Shown: positions 32,708 through 39,000 of the stretch, in pieces
Numbering within the stretch: position 1 is the stretch's first letter
Layout: every line of letters starts with the position of its first letter
Source of the DNA: JBOHPP01 sp050731755
Lineage (GTDB): Bacteria > Methylomirabilota > Methylomirabilia > Rokubacteriales > CSP1-6
Assembly (NCBI GenBank): GCA_050731755.1
Contig: JBOHPP010000242.1
Coordinates: 1-39,000 of the forward strand
Direction of reading: 5' to 3'
DNA length: 39,000 nucleotides
The notes under the pieces: model-generated
What the model was told of the DNA's origin: nothing
What the model saw: only the letters and a program-made list of their open reading frames with translations
The model's database searches: none
Made by a program: the position numbers and the translations under genes

Positions 32708-33501
32708 TGGATCTCGGCCTGGCCGGCAAAGCGGTGCTGGTCACGGGAGCCAGTCGCGGCATCGGCCGCGCCGTCGCGCTGGCCCTGGCCGAGGAGGGCG
32801 CGCGCGTGGCTATCTGCGCCCGGAGCGCGGAGACTCTGGCGGGAGCCGCCGCCGAGATCCGGCGGCGGACGAACCGCGAGGTGGCGACGATCGCCGTCGA
32901 TCTCTCGGAGCTCGATGGCGTCACCCGGGCGGTGGACGCGGCGCTGGGCCGGCTGGGCGCCATCGACGTCCTGGTCAACAACGCGGGAGCGATCCGCGGC
33001 GGCGACTTTCTCAAGATCCCGGACGAGCAGTGGATCACCGACTGGAGCCTCAAGCTCCTGGGCTACGTTCGTATGTGCCGTGCCGCGTTCCCGGTGATGC
33101 AATCGCAGGGCGGTGGGCGGATCTGCAACATCGTGGGCGCCGCTGCGCGCAACCCCACGGCGACATATCTCGTCGGCGGAGCGGCCAACGCCGCTCTCGT
33201 GAACTTCACGAAGGGCCTGGCCGACCTCGGCGCGGCGTCCAACATCCTGGTGACCGCGGTGTCCCCGGCGGCCACGCGAACGGAGCGCTGGGAGAGCCTG
33301 ATGGCGCAGCAAGCGGAGGCCGCCAGCCGGCCCGTCGAGGACTTCCGCCGCGACGTCGAGAAGAACTACCCGTTGGGAAGGATCGCCAGTCCCGAGGACG
33401 TGGCCAACCTCGTCTGCTTCCTGGTGTCGGAGCGCGCCGGGTTCCTCACCGGCATCTGCGTGACCGTGGACGGCGGGGCCAGCCGCGGAGTGTACCTCTG
33501 A
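32707..33501 (+). CDS. SDR-family protein lacking the YxxxK catalytic pair
   Basis: 264 residues with a normal SDR cofactor site (LVTGASRGIGRAVALALAEEG, then VNNAGAIRGGDF). The catalytic region is degenerate: instead of Y-x3-K the protein reads YLVGGAANAAL, with Gly at the Lys position, and the Ser of the catalytic strand is replaced in CNIVGAAARNP. This suggests a non-redox or altered role, or a subfamily with another lysine. The C-terminal FLTGICVTVDGGASRG is typical. ATG 32707 overlaps the DUF309 stop. Confidence 0.85.
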   Translation: MDLGLAGKAVLVTGASRGIGRAVALALAEEGARVAICARSAETLAGAAAEIRRRTNREVATIAVDLSELDGVTRAVDAALGRLGAIDVLVNNAGAIRGGDFLKIPDEQWITDWSLKLLGYVRMCRAAFPVMQSQGGGRICNIVGAAARNPTATYLVGGAANAALVNFTKGLADLGAASNILVTAVSPAATRTERWESLMAQQAEAASRPVEDFRRDVEKNYPLGRIASPEDVANLVCFLVSERAGFLTGICVTVDGGASRGVYL

Positions 33502-33554
33502 GCGCGCGCGGTCGGTTGGCTAGTTTCTACACACGGGGCGGCGTCGCAGCGACC

Positions 33555-33584
33555 TTGACAGGCGTTCCCCCCTGTCACTACTCT
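33555..33584 (+). promoter_or_regulatory. Promoter with internal palindrome for the RRM gene
   Basis: TTGACA (33555-33560) and TACTCT (33579-33584) are separated by 18 nt, a sigma-70-like promoter. TGACAGG (33556-33562) and CCTGTCA (33571-33577) are perfect inverted copies within it, so a bound regulator would block -35 recognition. The leader to the RRM start is about 65 nt, and AGGAGG lies at 33641-33646. Confidence 0.55.
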
Positions 33585-33656
33585 GGAGCCACGTATCGGG
33601 GGAGGGTGTGAACGTCCCATTGGGCGCCGCTTCGTCGAGGGCAGGAGGTTCGCGCG

Positions 33657-33995
33657 ATGCCCGCAAAGCTCTTCGTCGGTAACCTCTCGTTCCAGGCCAC
33701 GGAGGAGGACCTCCGCGAGCTGTTCGCGCAGGCCGGTACGGTGGAAACGGTCCGGATCATCACGGATCAATTCACCGGCCGTCCCCGCGGCTTCGGCTTC
33801 GTGGAGATGGCAACGAAGGAGGAGGCCACCAAGGCGATCGAGATGCTGAACGGCCGGCTCTTTCGCGACCGCAACCTCGTTGTCGATGAGGCGCGCCCGC
33901 AGCCCCAGCGCGGGCCCGGCGGCGGCGACCGAGGCGGGCGGGGACCACGTCCGGGCGGCGGTCCCGGAGGCGGGGGAGGTTCGTGGCGTCGCTGA
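33657..33995 (+). CDS. RRM-type RNA-binding protein with Gly-rich tail
   Basis: 112 residues: one RNA-recognition motif with RNP2 LFVGNL and RNP1 RGFGFVEM, then a Gly/Arg/Pro-rich tail of about 35 residues ending in GGGGGSWRR. Such small RRM proteins in bacteria and cyanobacteria are often cold- or stress-induced RNA chaperones. AGGAGG precedes ATG 33657 by 10 nt. A terminator follows, so it is monocistronic. Confidence 0.92.
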   Translation: MPAKLFVGNLSFQATEEDLRELFAQAGTVETVRIITDQFTGRPRGFGFVEMATKEEATKAIEMLNGRLFRDRNLVVDEARPQPQRGPGGGDRGGRGPRPGGGPGGGGGSWRR

Positions 33996-34022
33996 CCTTG
34001 TCGGCTGCGTGAGCGGCTGAAC

Positions 34023-34057
34023 ACCCGGGGAAGCAGATCGTTCCCCGGGTTTCTTCG
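34023..34057 (+). terminator. Intrinsic terminator after the RRM gene
   Basis: ACCCGGGGAA (34023-34032) and TTCCCCGGGT (34041-34050) form a perfect 10-bp stem with an 8-nt loop, followed by TTCTTC. This is the clearest terminator in the window and isolates the RRM gene from the radical SAM gene. Confidence 0.85.
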
Positions 34058-34076
34058 GACATTGGAGGCTCAACAC

Positions 34077-35063
34077 ATGACGAGAGCATCCCGGCCCATC
34101 AAGGGCGTGCCGGCGCCGGCCATGGCCGGCCGTCTGGGCCCGAGCATCGACCAGCGGCGCGGAGTGGACTACCGCGACTTGCAGGCAGCAGACCTCGTGA
34201 ACCGCTGCGCCAATCCCGCGCTGCCGTTCGGCTGGACCCTCAACCCGTATCGCGGCTGTGAGATGGGCTGCCACTACTGCTTCGCGCGCTACACCCACGA
34301 GTTCCTGGGGTTCACTGATCCCCTCAGCTTCGAGAGGACGATCTACGTCAAGCGCACGGATTCCGGGACGCTGCTGGCCGGCCTCCGCCGGGCGCGGCGG
34401 AGCGGGATGCTGGTGGCGATGGGAACGGCGACCGACCCCTATCAGCCGGCGGAGGCCACGTACCGCATCGCCCGCGCGGTGCTGGAGGCGGCGCGCCAGG
34501 TGCCGGGTCTGAGGCTCGGAATCACGACCAAGTCGGCGCTGGTCGCGCGCGACGTGGACCTGCTGAGCGAGATCGCCGGGCGTTCCGAGGTGACGGTGAA
34601 CTTCTCGGTCACCACGTTGGATGCGACCCTGGCCCGGCGACTCGAGCCTCGCGCGCCACGGCCCGACCGGCGGCTTGACGCGCTCCGCACGCTGGCCGCG
34701 GCCGGCGTCGTGACCCGGCTGTTCATCATGCCGATCCTGCCCATGATCACCGACGGTGCCGACAACCTCCGTGGGGTGCTGGCCGCGGCCCGAGAGGCCG
34801 GCGCCGCCGGTGCCGAGTCCAACGTCCTCTTCCTGAAGTTAGGGACGCGAGAGACGTTCTTCGGGTTCCTCCGTGGCGAGTTTCCCCGCCTGGTCGGTGC
34901 CTACGAGCATCTCTACGCAGGGTCCGCCTACGCGTCCCGCGGCTATGTGGAAAGGCTCGAGGCCCGGGTGGCGGCGTTGGCCGGCGAGGTCGGCCTGCCC
35001 TGGCGCCGTCGCGCCGACCGCCCGAAAGCCAGGCGGGTCGAGCAACTGAGCCTGGCGTGGTAG
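34077..35063 (+). CDS. SplB-like radical SAM protein
   Basis: 328 residues. The radical SAM cluster motif is C-x3-C-x2-C with Cys61, Cys65 and Cys68 in GCEMGCHYCFARYTHEF. NPYRGC before it and the KRTDSG / MGTATDPYQPAE segments are typical of the Rv2578c/SplB-like group, whose members are often annotated as spore photoproduct lyase-like. The true SplB Cys needed for photoproduct repair cannot be identified with confidence, so the reaction is open. ATG 34077 has GGAGG at 34064-34068; an upstream TTG is unlikely. Confidence 0.85.
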   Translation: MTRASRPIKGVPAPAMAGRLGPSIDQRRGVDYRDLQAADLVNRCANPALPFGWTLNPYRGCEMGCHYCFARYTHEFLGFTDPLSFERTIYVKRTDSGTLLAGLRRARRSGMLVAMGTATDPYQPAEATYRIARAVLEAARQVPGLRLGITTKSALVARDVDLLSEIAGRSEVTVNFSVTTLDATLARRLEPRAPRPDRRLDALRTLAAAGVVTRLFIMPILPMITDGADNLRGVLAAAREAGAAGAESNVLFLKLGTRETFFGFLRGEFPRLVGAYEHLYAGSAYASRGYVERLEARVAALAGEVGLPWRRRADRPKARRVEQLSLAW

Positions 35064-35076
35064 GCCGCGGGCGCGA

Positions 35077-37338
35077 TCAGAAGAGCGTGAGCTGCGGCGA
35101 AACGTCCGTCTCCTCGGCGGGCGGACGCAAGCCGTCGTGCTCGACGAACGGACGGAATCGCTCCCAGATCTCCTGCACCTTGGCCTGGTAGTAGTCCGTG
35201 TTCTCGTCCGGCCGCTCCGGATCCCAGGCGCTCAGCAGCCGGGCGTACTCGTTGACCACCACCGCTGCCCCGCGGCCGGCGACGTAGTAAGAGATCTGGT
35301 CCCCGGGCTGCCAGGCCCGCCCGGCCGCCGCGGCCAGCTCGTAGGCGGCCGACGCATTTCGGAATCCGGTCTGGACCTTCTCGCGATAGGCCGGGAGCGT
35401 CTCGCCCAACGTCTCCGTGCGCGCGAAGAGCCGGGGCGCCACGCGGCGGGCGGCAAAGTCGCCCATCCAGCGGCCCACGACCGCCTTGACGTCCGCTCCC
35501 CGGCCGGTCACGAGCAGGCGGACGATCTCTTCGATGAGCAAACGCTGAAAGGGCTCCAGACCCCGCGAGCGAAAGGCCGAGCCCTTGAGGCGGACCCGCC
35601 CGCGTTCGTCCAGCAGCGCATACGTCTTGAGCTTGTAGCTCAGCATCGCGGGGTAGCGACCATCCAGCTCGAGCTGGATCTCCGGCGGGATTCCCGCGGC
35701 GATCCGCTCGAGCAAGGCGTCGTCGTCGTCGGCGGCGTGCCCCGGGGGCGGCACGAAGTACACGCCGTCGGTGTCGGCCTCGAGCGGGATCGCGCCCATC
35801 GCCTGCAGTCGCTCGATGATCGCGCCCACGACGCTCCGTCCCTCGGCGGTGACGCGGTCGGCCGCGGCAAAGTCGTTCCAGTGCCCGGCCGTGAAGGCCA
35901 GGTAGCCGTAGAAGGCATTGATGAGGATTTTGAACGACTGCTGCAGCGCGCCCAGGTGGGCGCGCGCCGTGGGGGGCGCCTCCCGGGCCAGCCGCTTGGC
36001 GCCGACGCGGAAGTCACGCAGGTGGCGGAGCAGGTCGAGGAAGATGCCCAGCTCGTCGGTGGCCGGGGCGATGCCCCGAGCCAGCATCAGAGAGGGATAG
36101 AGCGACGTGACGTCCACGTGGAGGACCGGCCGGGCCACGCCCTGCTGGAAGATCGCCACCAGGCCGCCGCCCACGCCGGCCCCCGGCCGTGGCTGCGGCA
36201 CCGCGCGGCGGCGGTGCAGGTACTCGCGGAGCAGCAGAGCGTCGATCTTGGCGGCGGCGCCGCGCAACGTCGTCGACTGGTAGTCGAAAGGCACCACCTG
36301 GGCCTGGAGGAAGTAAGGGGGCGACAGCGTGGCCGATACGCCGAGCGTCTCGACCACGTCGTCGAGCGCGTAGGCCATGAGCCGATCCGGCGCCTCGTGG
36401 AATTGCTGCGTGATGCTTGCCGGGTCCACGTAGGTGCGCTCGGGCGCGGCCACGCCGAGGTGGCGCGCGACTTCTTTGAGGCCGAAAGACGGCAGGTCAC
36501 GGGCGCCGACGTCGTGGAGCTGGGCCAGCATCCAGGTGTCCACGATGTGACGGCCGGCCACGTCGTAGCGCCGGTAGCCGATGGTGCGTTCGGCGACCGT
36601 CAGGCGCGCGGGCCGACCGGCGAGCGCGCTACCGTCCCGTCCCCAGGCCAGCGTGACGCCGTGGCGTCGCGCGCGGGCCTCCAGGTACTCGAGATCGAAC
36701 CGGAAGATGTTGTGGCCCTCGATCACGTCGGGGTCTCGCTCCCTCACGAGTCGGACACACTCGACCAGGAGGTCGCGCTCGTCGAAACGGTCGCCGCGAA
36801 GTACGTTTCGGAAGCCCGTGGAGTCGGCCAGGGCGATGGCCACGATGCGGTCCTCGGCTCGGCCGGCGCTGGGGAACTCGAAGCCGTCTCCGGTGACGAC
36901 TTCGATATCCAGCGCGAGCCGCCGCAGGTCGGCGAAATCGAGGTTGCCGAACGAGGTCCGCCCGCTGAGCAGCAGATACTGGTGCACGGGATCCGGCAAG
37001 AAGTGGTAGGGAGCCTCCGGCGCCGTCGGGTGGTGACCTGACTGGTCCCGGCACCGATCGCGTGCGGTCAGGGCGTGGGCCCACGAGCCGAAGCGCGCAA
37101 GCCACTGGAGCTCGCCCGCGCCGTCCAGACGGTCGAGCGTGACCAGCCCCGGAGCTCCGGCCACGAGGTCGGCGTCGCCGACGAGGAGGAAGGGCGAGAA
37201 GGCGACGGCCTCGACGCGCGTGGCCCCGTCGACTCGGCGCCACAAACGGATGGCCTCGCCGCCCTCGACGAGCCGGTAGGCCACGATGCCAGCGGTGGGG
37301 TCGCGCCCGAAGACGAGCGGCGCCCGCTCCAGGGTCAG
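35077..37338 (-). CDS. Bacterial family-B DNA polymerase
   Basis: About 750 residues. Exonuclease motifs: LALDIEVV (ExoI), VIEGHNIFRFDLEYL (ExoII), YALDDVVET (ExoIII). Polymerase motifs: HVDVTSLYPSLM (A), KILINAFYGYLA (B), ADTDGVYF (C), KLKTYALLD (KxY-like). The protein ends SPQLTLF, which fits the QLxLF beta-clamp motif, so it likely works on the replisome or in repair. Residues encoded upstream of GTG 37284 still match the family (VFGRDPTAGIVAY), and no ATG/GTG/TTG is in frame there; CTG 37338, overlapping the DsbA stop as CTGA, is the probable start. If GTG 37284 is used, 18 residues are lost. Confidence 0.88.
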   Translation of the reverse strand: MTLERAPLVFGRDPTAGIVAYRLVEGGEAIRLWRRVDGATRVEAVAFSPFLLVGDADLVAGAPGLVTLDRLDGAGELQWLARFGSWAHALTARDRCRDQSGHHPTAPEAPYHFLPDPVHQYLLLSGRTSFGNLDFADLRRLALDIEVVTGDGFEFPSAGRAEDRIVAIALADSTGFRNVLRGDRFDERDLLVECVRLVRERDPDVIEGHNIFRFDLEYLEARARRHGVTLAWGRDGSALAGRPARLTVAERTIGYRRYDVAGRHIVDTWMLAQLHDVGARDLPSFGLKEVARHLGVAAPERTYVDPASITQQFHEAPDRLMAYALDDVVETLGVSATLSPPYFLQAQVVPFDYQSTTLRGAAAKIDALLLREYLHRRRAVPQPRPGAGVGGGLVAIFQQGVARPVLHVDVTSLYPSLMLARGIAPATDELGIFLDLLRHLRDFRVGAKRLAREAPPTARAHLGALQQSFKILINAFYGYLAFTAGHWNDFAAADRVTAEGRSVVGAIIERLQAMGAIPLEADTDGVYFVPPPGHAADDDDALLERIAAGIPPEIQLELDGRYPAMLSYKLKTYALLDERGRVRLKGSAFRSRGLEPFQRLLIEEIVRLLVTGRGADVKAVVGRWMGDFAARRVAPRLFARTETLGETLPAYREKVQTGFRNASAAYELAAAAGRAWQPGDQISYYVAGRGAAVVVNEYARLLSAWDPERPDENTDYYQAKVQEIWERFRPFVEHDGLRPPAEETDVSPQLTLF

Positions 37339-37955
37339 CAGCGGGTGGCTTCCTCGACCGCGGCGCGGTACTGGGCGAAGTCGACCAAACCCACCAGGAC
37401 GCGCCCGGTGTCCGGGAAGATGACGGTCGGGATGCCCTGGACACCGTCGTCCATGGCGGCCTTGTAGTCGGCGAGGACCTCGTCACGGCCGAGACCGGCC
37501 CGATAATCGGCCACGAACCGCTCGATGTCGACGCCGGCCTCGGTGACGATCTGCACGACCTCCCGGGGGTCGGCGATGTTCAGACTCCGCGTGAAGAACG
37601 CCTCGTAAAGGCGCAGGTGGACACGCTCGAACGCCTCCGGGCCCTGGCGCGCCACGCACGTGGCGCCTTCCAGGGCGGGCAGGCTCCAGTGCGGGTAATG
37701 GTCGGTATGGGGCCAGGGCGTGAACACGATGCCGTCCTCCGCCGACATGCGAGCGCACCGCCGCCAGCCTTCCTCGCGATATGTTCCCCGGAAGGTCACC
37801 GTCGGCTCGGGGACCGGGCGGAGGGGAAAGGTGCGGTGCTCGAGCGCGAGGCCGGTGCCCAGCTCATCGGCGAGCTTGCGGAGGCGGACCGCCGCCGGGT
37901 AGCACCAGGGTCAGAGGTAGTCGGAGTAGACGATCGCCCGAACGGGAGTGCCCAC
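37335..37955 (-). CDS. DsbA-like oxidoreductase with U-P-W-C active site, probable selenoprotein (U15)
   Basis: Read through UGA 37913-37911 this gives 206 residues of the DsbA/FrnE thioredoxin-like family: VRAIVYSDYL-U-PWCYPAAVRL at the N-terminus (family pattern, U15 and Cys18 as the U-x2-C redox pair), a helical insert, and GIPTVIFPDTGRVLVG near the end (cis-Pro loop). A hairpin of SECIS type follows 14 nt after the UGA. No signal peptide, so probably cytoplasmic. GTG 37955 lies 8 nt after TAGAAT (37969-37964), suggesting a leaderless message. Without Sec insertion the only product is a short C-terminal fragment lacking the active site. The stop overlaps the polymerase CTG. Confidence 0.83.
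37883..37913 (-). other. Candidate SECIS for the DsbA-like UGA
   Basis: From the UGA (37913-37911), 14 nt lead to the 5-bp stem GGCGG/CCGCC (37896-37892 and 37887-37883) with the loop CGGT (37891-37888). The loop starts 19 nt after the UGA; G is its second base and G-G-U is in the loop. The stem is shorter than in the other two cases. Confidence 0.62.
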
Positions 37956-37963
37956 GGCCTCGG

Positions 37964-37969
37964 ATTCTA
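37964..37969 (-). promoter_or_regulatory. -10 box of the Sec DsbA-like gene (leaderless)
   Basis: TAGAAT on the minus strand ends 8 nt before GTG 37955, so transcription would begin at the start codon. No ribosome site precedes the GTG. The facing lipoprotein gene instead has GGAGG near its ATG (37979-37983), so it is not symmetrical. Confidence 0.5.
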
Positions 37970-37984
37970 CCTGCGCACGGAGGT

Positions 37985-38842
37985 ATGCTCAAAGCCATGC
38001 TGCGCGCCGTCGTGTCCGCCCTGGCCGTTTCGCTGCTCGTCACCGGTTGCGCCCGCTCGGTCGTCCGCTTCCCCAACGCCACGCCGGAGACTCCCCGGAC
38101 CGTGCCCGGCCGGCTCGCGCGCCCGGCCGGCGCCGGTCCGTTTCCGGCGGTGGTGCTGCTCCACGGCTGCCATGGCGTGTCGGCCTCGACCCACGACTGG
38201 GCCCGCTGGTTCCGTGATCAGGGGTACGTGGCGCTGGTCGTGGACTCCTGGGCTGCGCGCGGCATCGCCGAGAGTTGCTCGCCCCAGTCGGTCGAGCCGC
38301 CCAACACCGAGCGGTTCGACGACACCGTCGGCGCGCTCCGGTTCCTGCACACGCTGCCGTACGTGGACCGACAGCGCGTGGGGGTGATCGGCTGGTCCAA
38401 CGGCGGGGTGTTCGCGATGGCGGTGGTCAACGGGCCCAGCCACGAGCGGGCCCGGCGGCGCGGCGTGACGCTGCCGGAGCCGGGTTTCCGGGCCGCCGTC
38501 GGCGTCTACCCCGGTGGTTGTCACTCGCTGGTGGGGGAACGCGCAGTACAACCGCTGCTCCTGCTGATGGGCGACGCCGACGATTGGACCTCCCCCGGGC
38601 CGTGCCGCGAGATGGTCGAGGCGATGCGCGGCCGCGGCGCGGACGTCACGATCGTGCTCTACCCGGGCGCGTTCCACTACTTCGACGTGGAGGGCCAGCC
38701 CAGGACGTACCTGGCCGATGTCGCGAACCGGAACAAGCCGGGCGAATGCTGCGGCGCGACGGTCGCTTACGATGACCGCGCCGCCGCCGATGCCCGGCGC
38801 CGCGTGGCCGAGTTCTTCGGCTATCATCTCAGCGCCCGCTGA
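37985..38842 (+). CDS. Lipoprotein dienelactone hydrolase-family enzyme
   Basis: 285 residues. Lipoprotein signal peptide with lipobox LVTGC (Cys about residue 21), so the enzyme is probably anchored in a membrane. Alpha/beta hydrolase core: VVLLHGCHGV (oxyanion region), nucleophile elbow GWSNGG, Asp in LLMGDADDWT and His in YPGAFHYFD. This is the dienelactone hydrolase/prolyl-oligopeptidase-like group; substrate unknown. ATG 37985 is used; ATG 37997 would drop four residues. GGAGG (37979-37983) is very close to ATG 37985. Confidence 0.88.
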   Translation: MLKAMLRAVVSALAVSLLVTGCARSVVRFPNATPETPRTVPGRLARPAGAGPFPAVVLLHGCHGVSASTHDWARWFRDQGYVALVVDSWAARGIAESCSPQSVEPPNTERFDDTVGALRFLHTLPYVDRQRVGVIGWSNGGVFAMAVVNGPSHERARRRGVTLPEPGFRAAVGVYPGGCHSLVGERAVQPLLLLMGDADDWTSPGPCREMVEAMRGRGADVTIVLYPGAFHYFDVEGQPRTYLADVANRNKPGECCGATVAYDDRAAADARRRVAEFFGYHLSAR

Positions 38843-38848
38843 GAAATC

Positions 38849-38965
38849 GGAGGGGGCCATCATGATGTTGGAGGGGGCAGCGGCCGCCCCCTCCAAACCT
38901 CCCCGTTCGCGCGGGGTGCGACAACCGGGACTTCGACAGTCGCGCCGGAATATCTGGCGCTCGAA
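38849..38965. repeat. Composite palindromic intergenic repeat, copy B
   Basis: GGAGGGGGC (38870-38878) and GCCCCCTCC (38886-38894) form a perfect 9-bp hairpin with a 7-nt loop; a second GGAGGGGGC copy at 38849-38857 could pair instead. CCTCCCC follows at 38898-38904. After 37 nt comes GCGCCGG (38942-38948), six bases, then TGGCGCTCGAA (38955-38965). Order and motifs match copy A at 19371-19442, except for the longer middle. Probably also a terminator after the hydrolase gene. Confidence 0.7.
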
Positions 38966-38987
38966 ACGGCTGCGGAAAGGGGCCACG

Positions 38988-39000
38988 ATGGATCTGGGAC
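38988..39000 (+). CDS. Start of a gene running off the window
   Basis: ATG 38988 follows GGAAAGGGG (38974-38982) at good ribosome-site spacing, and the first codons read Met-Asp-Leu-Gly. The same four residues open the SDR at 32707, but four residues are not enough to name a family. Confidence 0.35.

Noticed and set aside
38988..39000. Naming the truncated gene at the right edge as an SDR because it begins Met-Asp-Leu-Gly
   Set aside because: Four residues are not enough evidence.
1..39000. tRNA-Sec, other tRNAs, rRNA and IS elements
   Set aside because: I looked for gene-free stretches long enough and for typical motifs and found none; selC must be sought elsewhere in the genome.

Overview
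The window is a GC-rich (roughly 70 %), densely coding bacterial chromosome segment. There is no rRNA, tRNA, insertion sequence or phage gene that I can see. Genes sit in tight operons joined by ATGA, GTGA or TGATG overlaps. The gene mix (TPP-riboswitch thi operon, two TldD/PmbA pairs, a bacterial family-B polymerase, CoA-transferase, RraA, transketolase halves) and the GC-rich intergenic hairpins suggest an uncultivated soil or subsurface bacterium. Rokubacteria/Methylomirabilota is my best guess, but it rests on general resemblance only.

The main discovery is three genes on the minus strand that are each split by a single in-frame UGA and look like selenoproteins: a CoA-transferase alpha subunit (UGA 20737-20739), a rhodanese (UGA 28557-28559, at the catalytic Cys position) and a DsbA-like oxidoreductase (UGA 37911-37913, giving a U-P-W-C active site). 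Frame is kept on both sides in all three. Each UGA is followed at almost the same distance (14-15 nt) by a short GC-rich stem whose small apical loop has G at one of its first two positions, as expected of bacterial SECIS elements. A gene finder that reads UGA only as stop would break or lose all three. The genes for Sec synthesis and insertion are not in the window.

Layout. 1-161: distal end of a CRISPR array. 181-3146: extended -10 promoter, TPP riboswitch, hairpin, then thiS-thiG-thiE-thiO, continued by an M20 amidohydrolase and a BtuF-like protein without signal peptide. 5389-8974: tldD-pmbA-tatD. 8999-11057: an unknown minus gene and an HlyD-type adaptor. 11194-15080: two overlapping sensor-kinase/receiver hybrids. 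15133-17782 (minus): FabI-like reductase, UppP, and a conserved protein of unknown function. 17817-19367: CinA-type protein and a GT2 glycosyltransferase. 19478-21831 (minus): Rieske protein, SnoaL-like protein, Sec CoA-transferase alpha, beta. 21857-24948: ABC-2 exporter pair, RraA-like protein, HX4DH metal transporter. 25013-31598 (minus): one six-gene operon moeA-tldD2-Sec rhodanese-pmbA2-transketolase N-transketolase C. 31617-33501: RDD, DUF309, SDR. 33657-35063: RRM protein and SplB-like radical SAM protein. 35077-37955 (minus): Sec DsbA-like gene coupled to a family-B DNA polymerase. 37985-38842: lipoprotein dienelactone hydrolase; the first codons of another gene begin at 38988.

A second theme is start signals. 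Several divergent gene pairs share an AT-rich core carrying a TANNNT box about 6-8 nt before the start codon on each strand (17793-17807, 21839-21848, 31604-31610; one strand at 37964-37969), which predicts leaderless mRNAs. Two genes (rhodanese and polymerase) have convincing coding sequence upstream of any ATG/GTG/TTG and probably start at CTG next to the stop of the preceding gene. A composite palindromic repeat occurs twice between genes (19371-19442 and 38870-38965).
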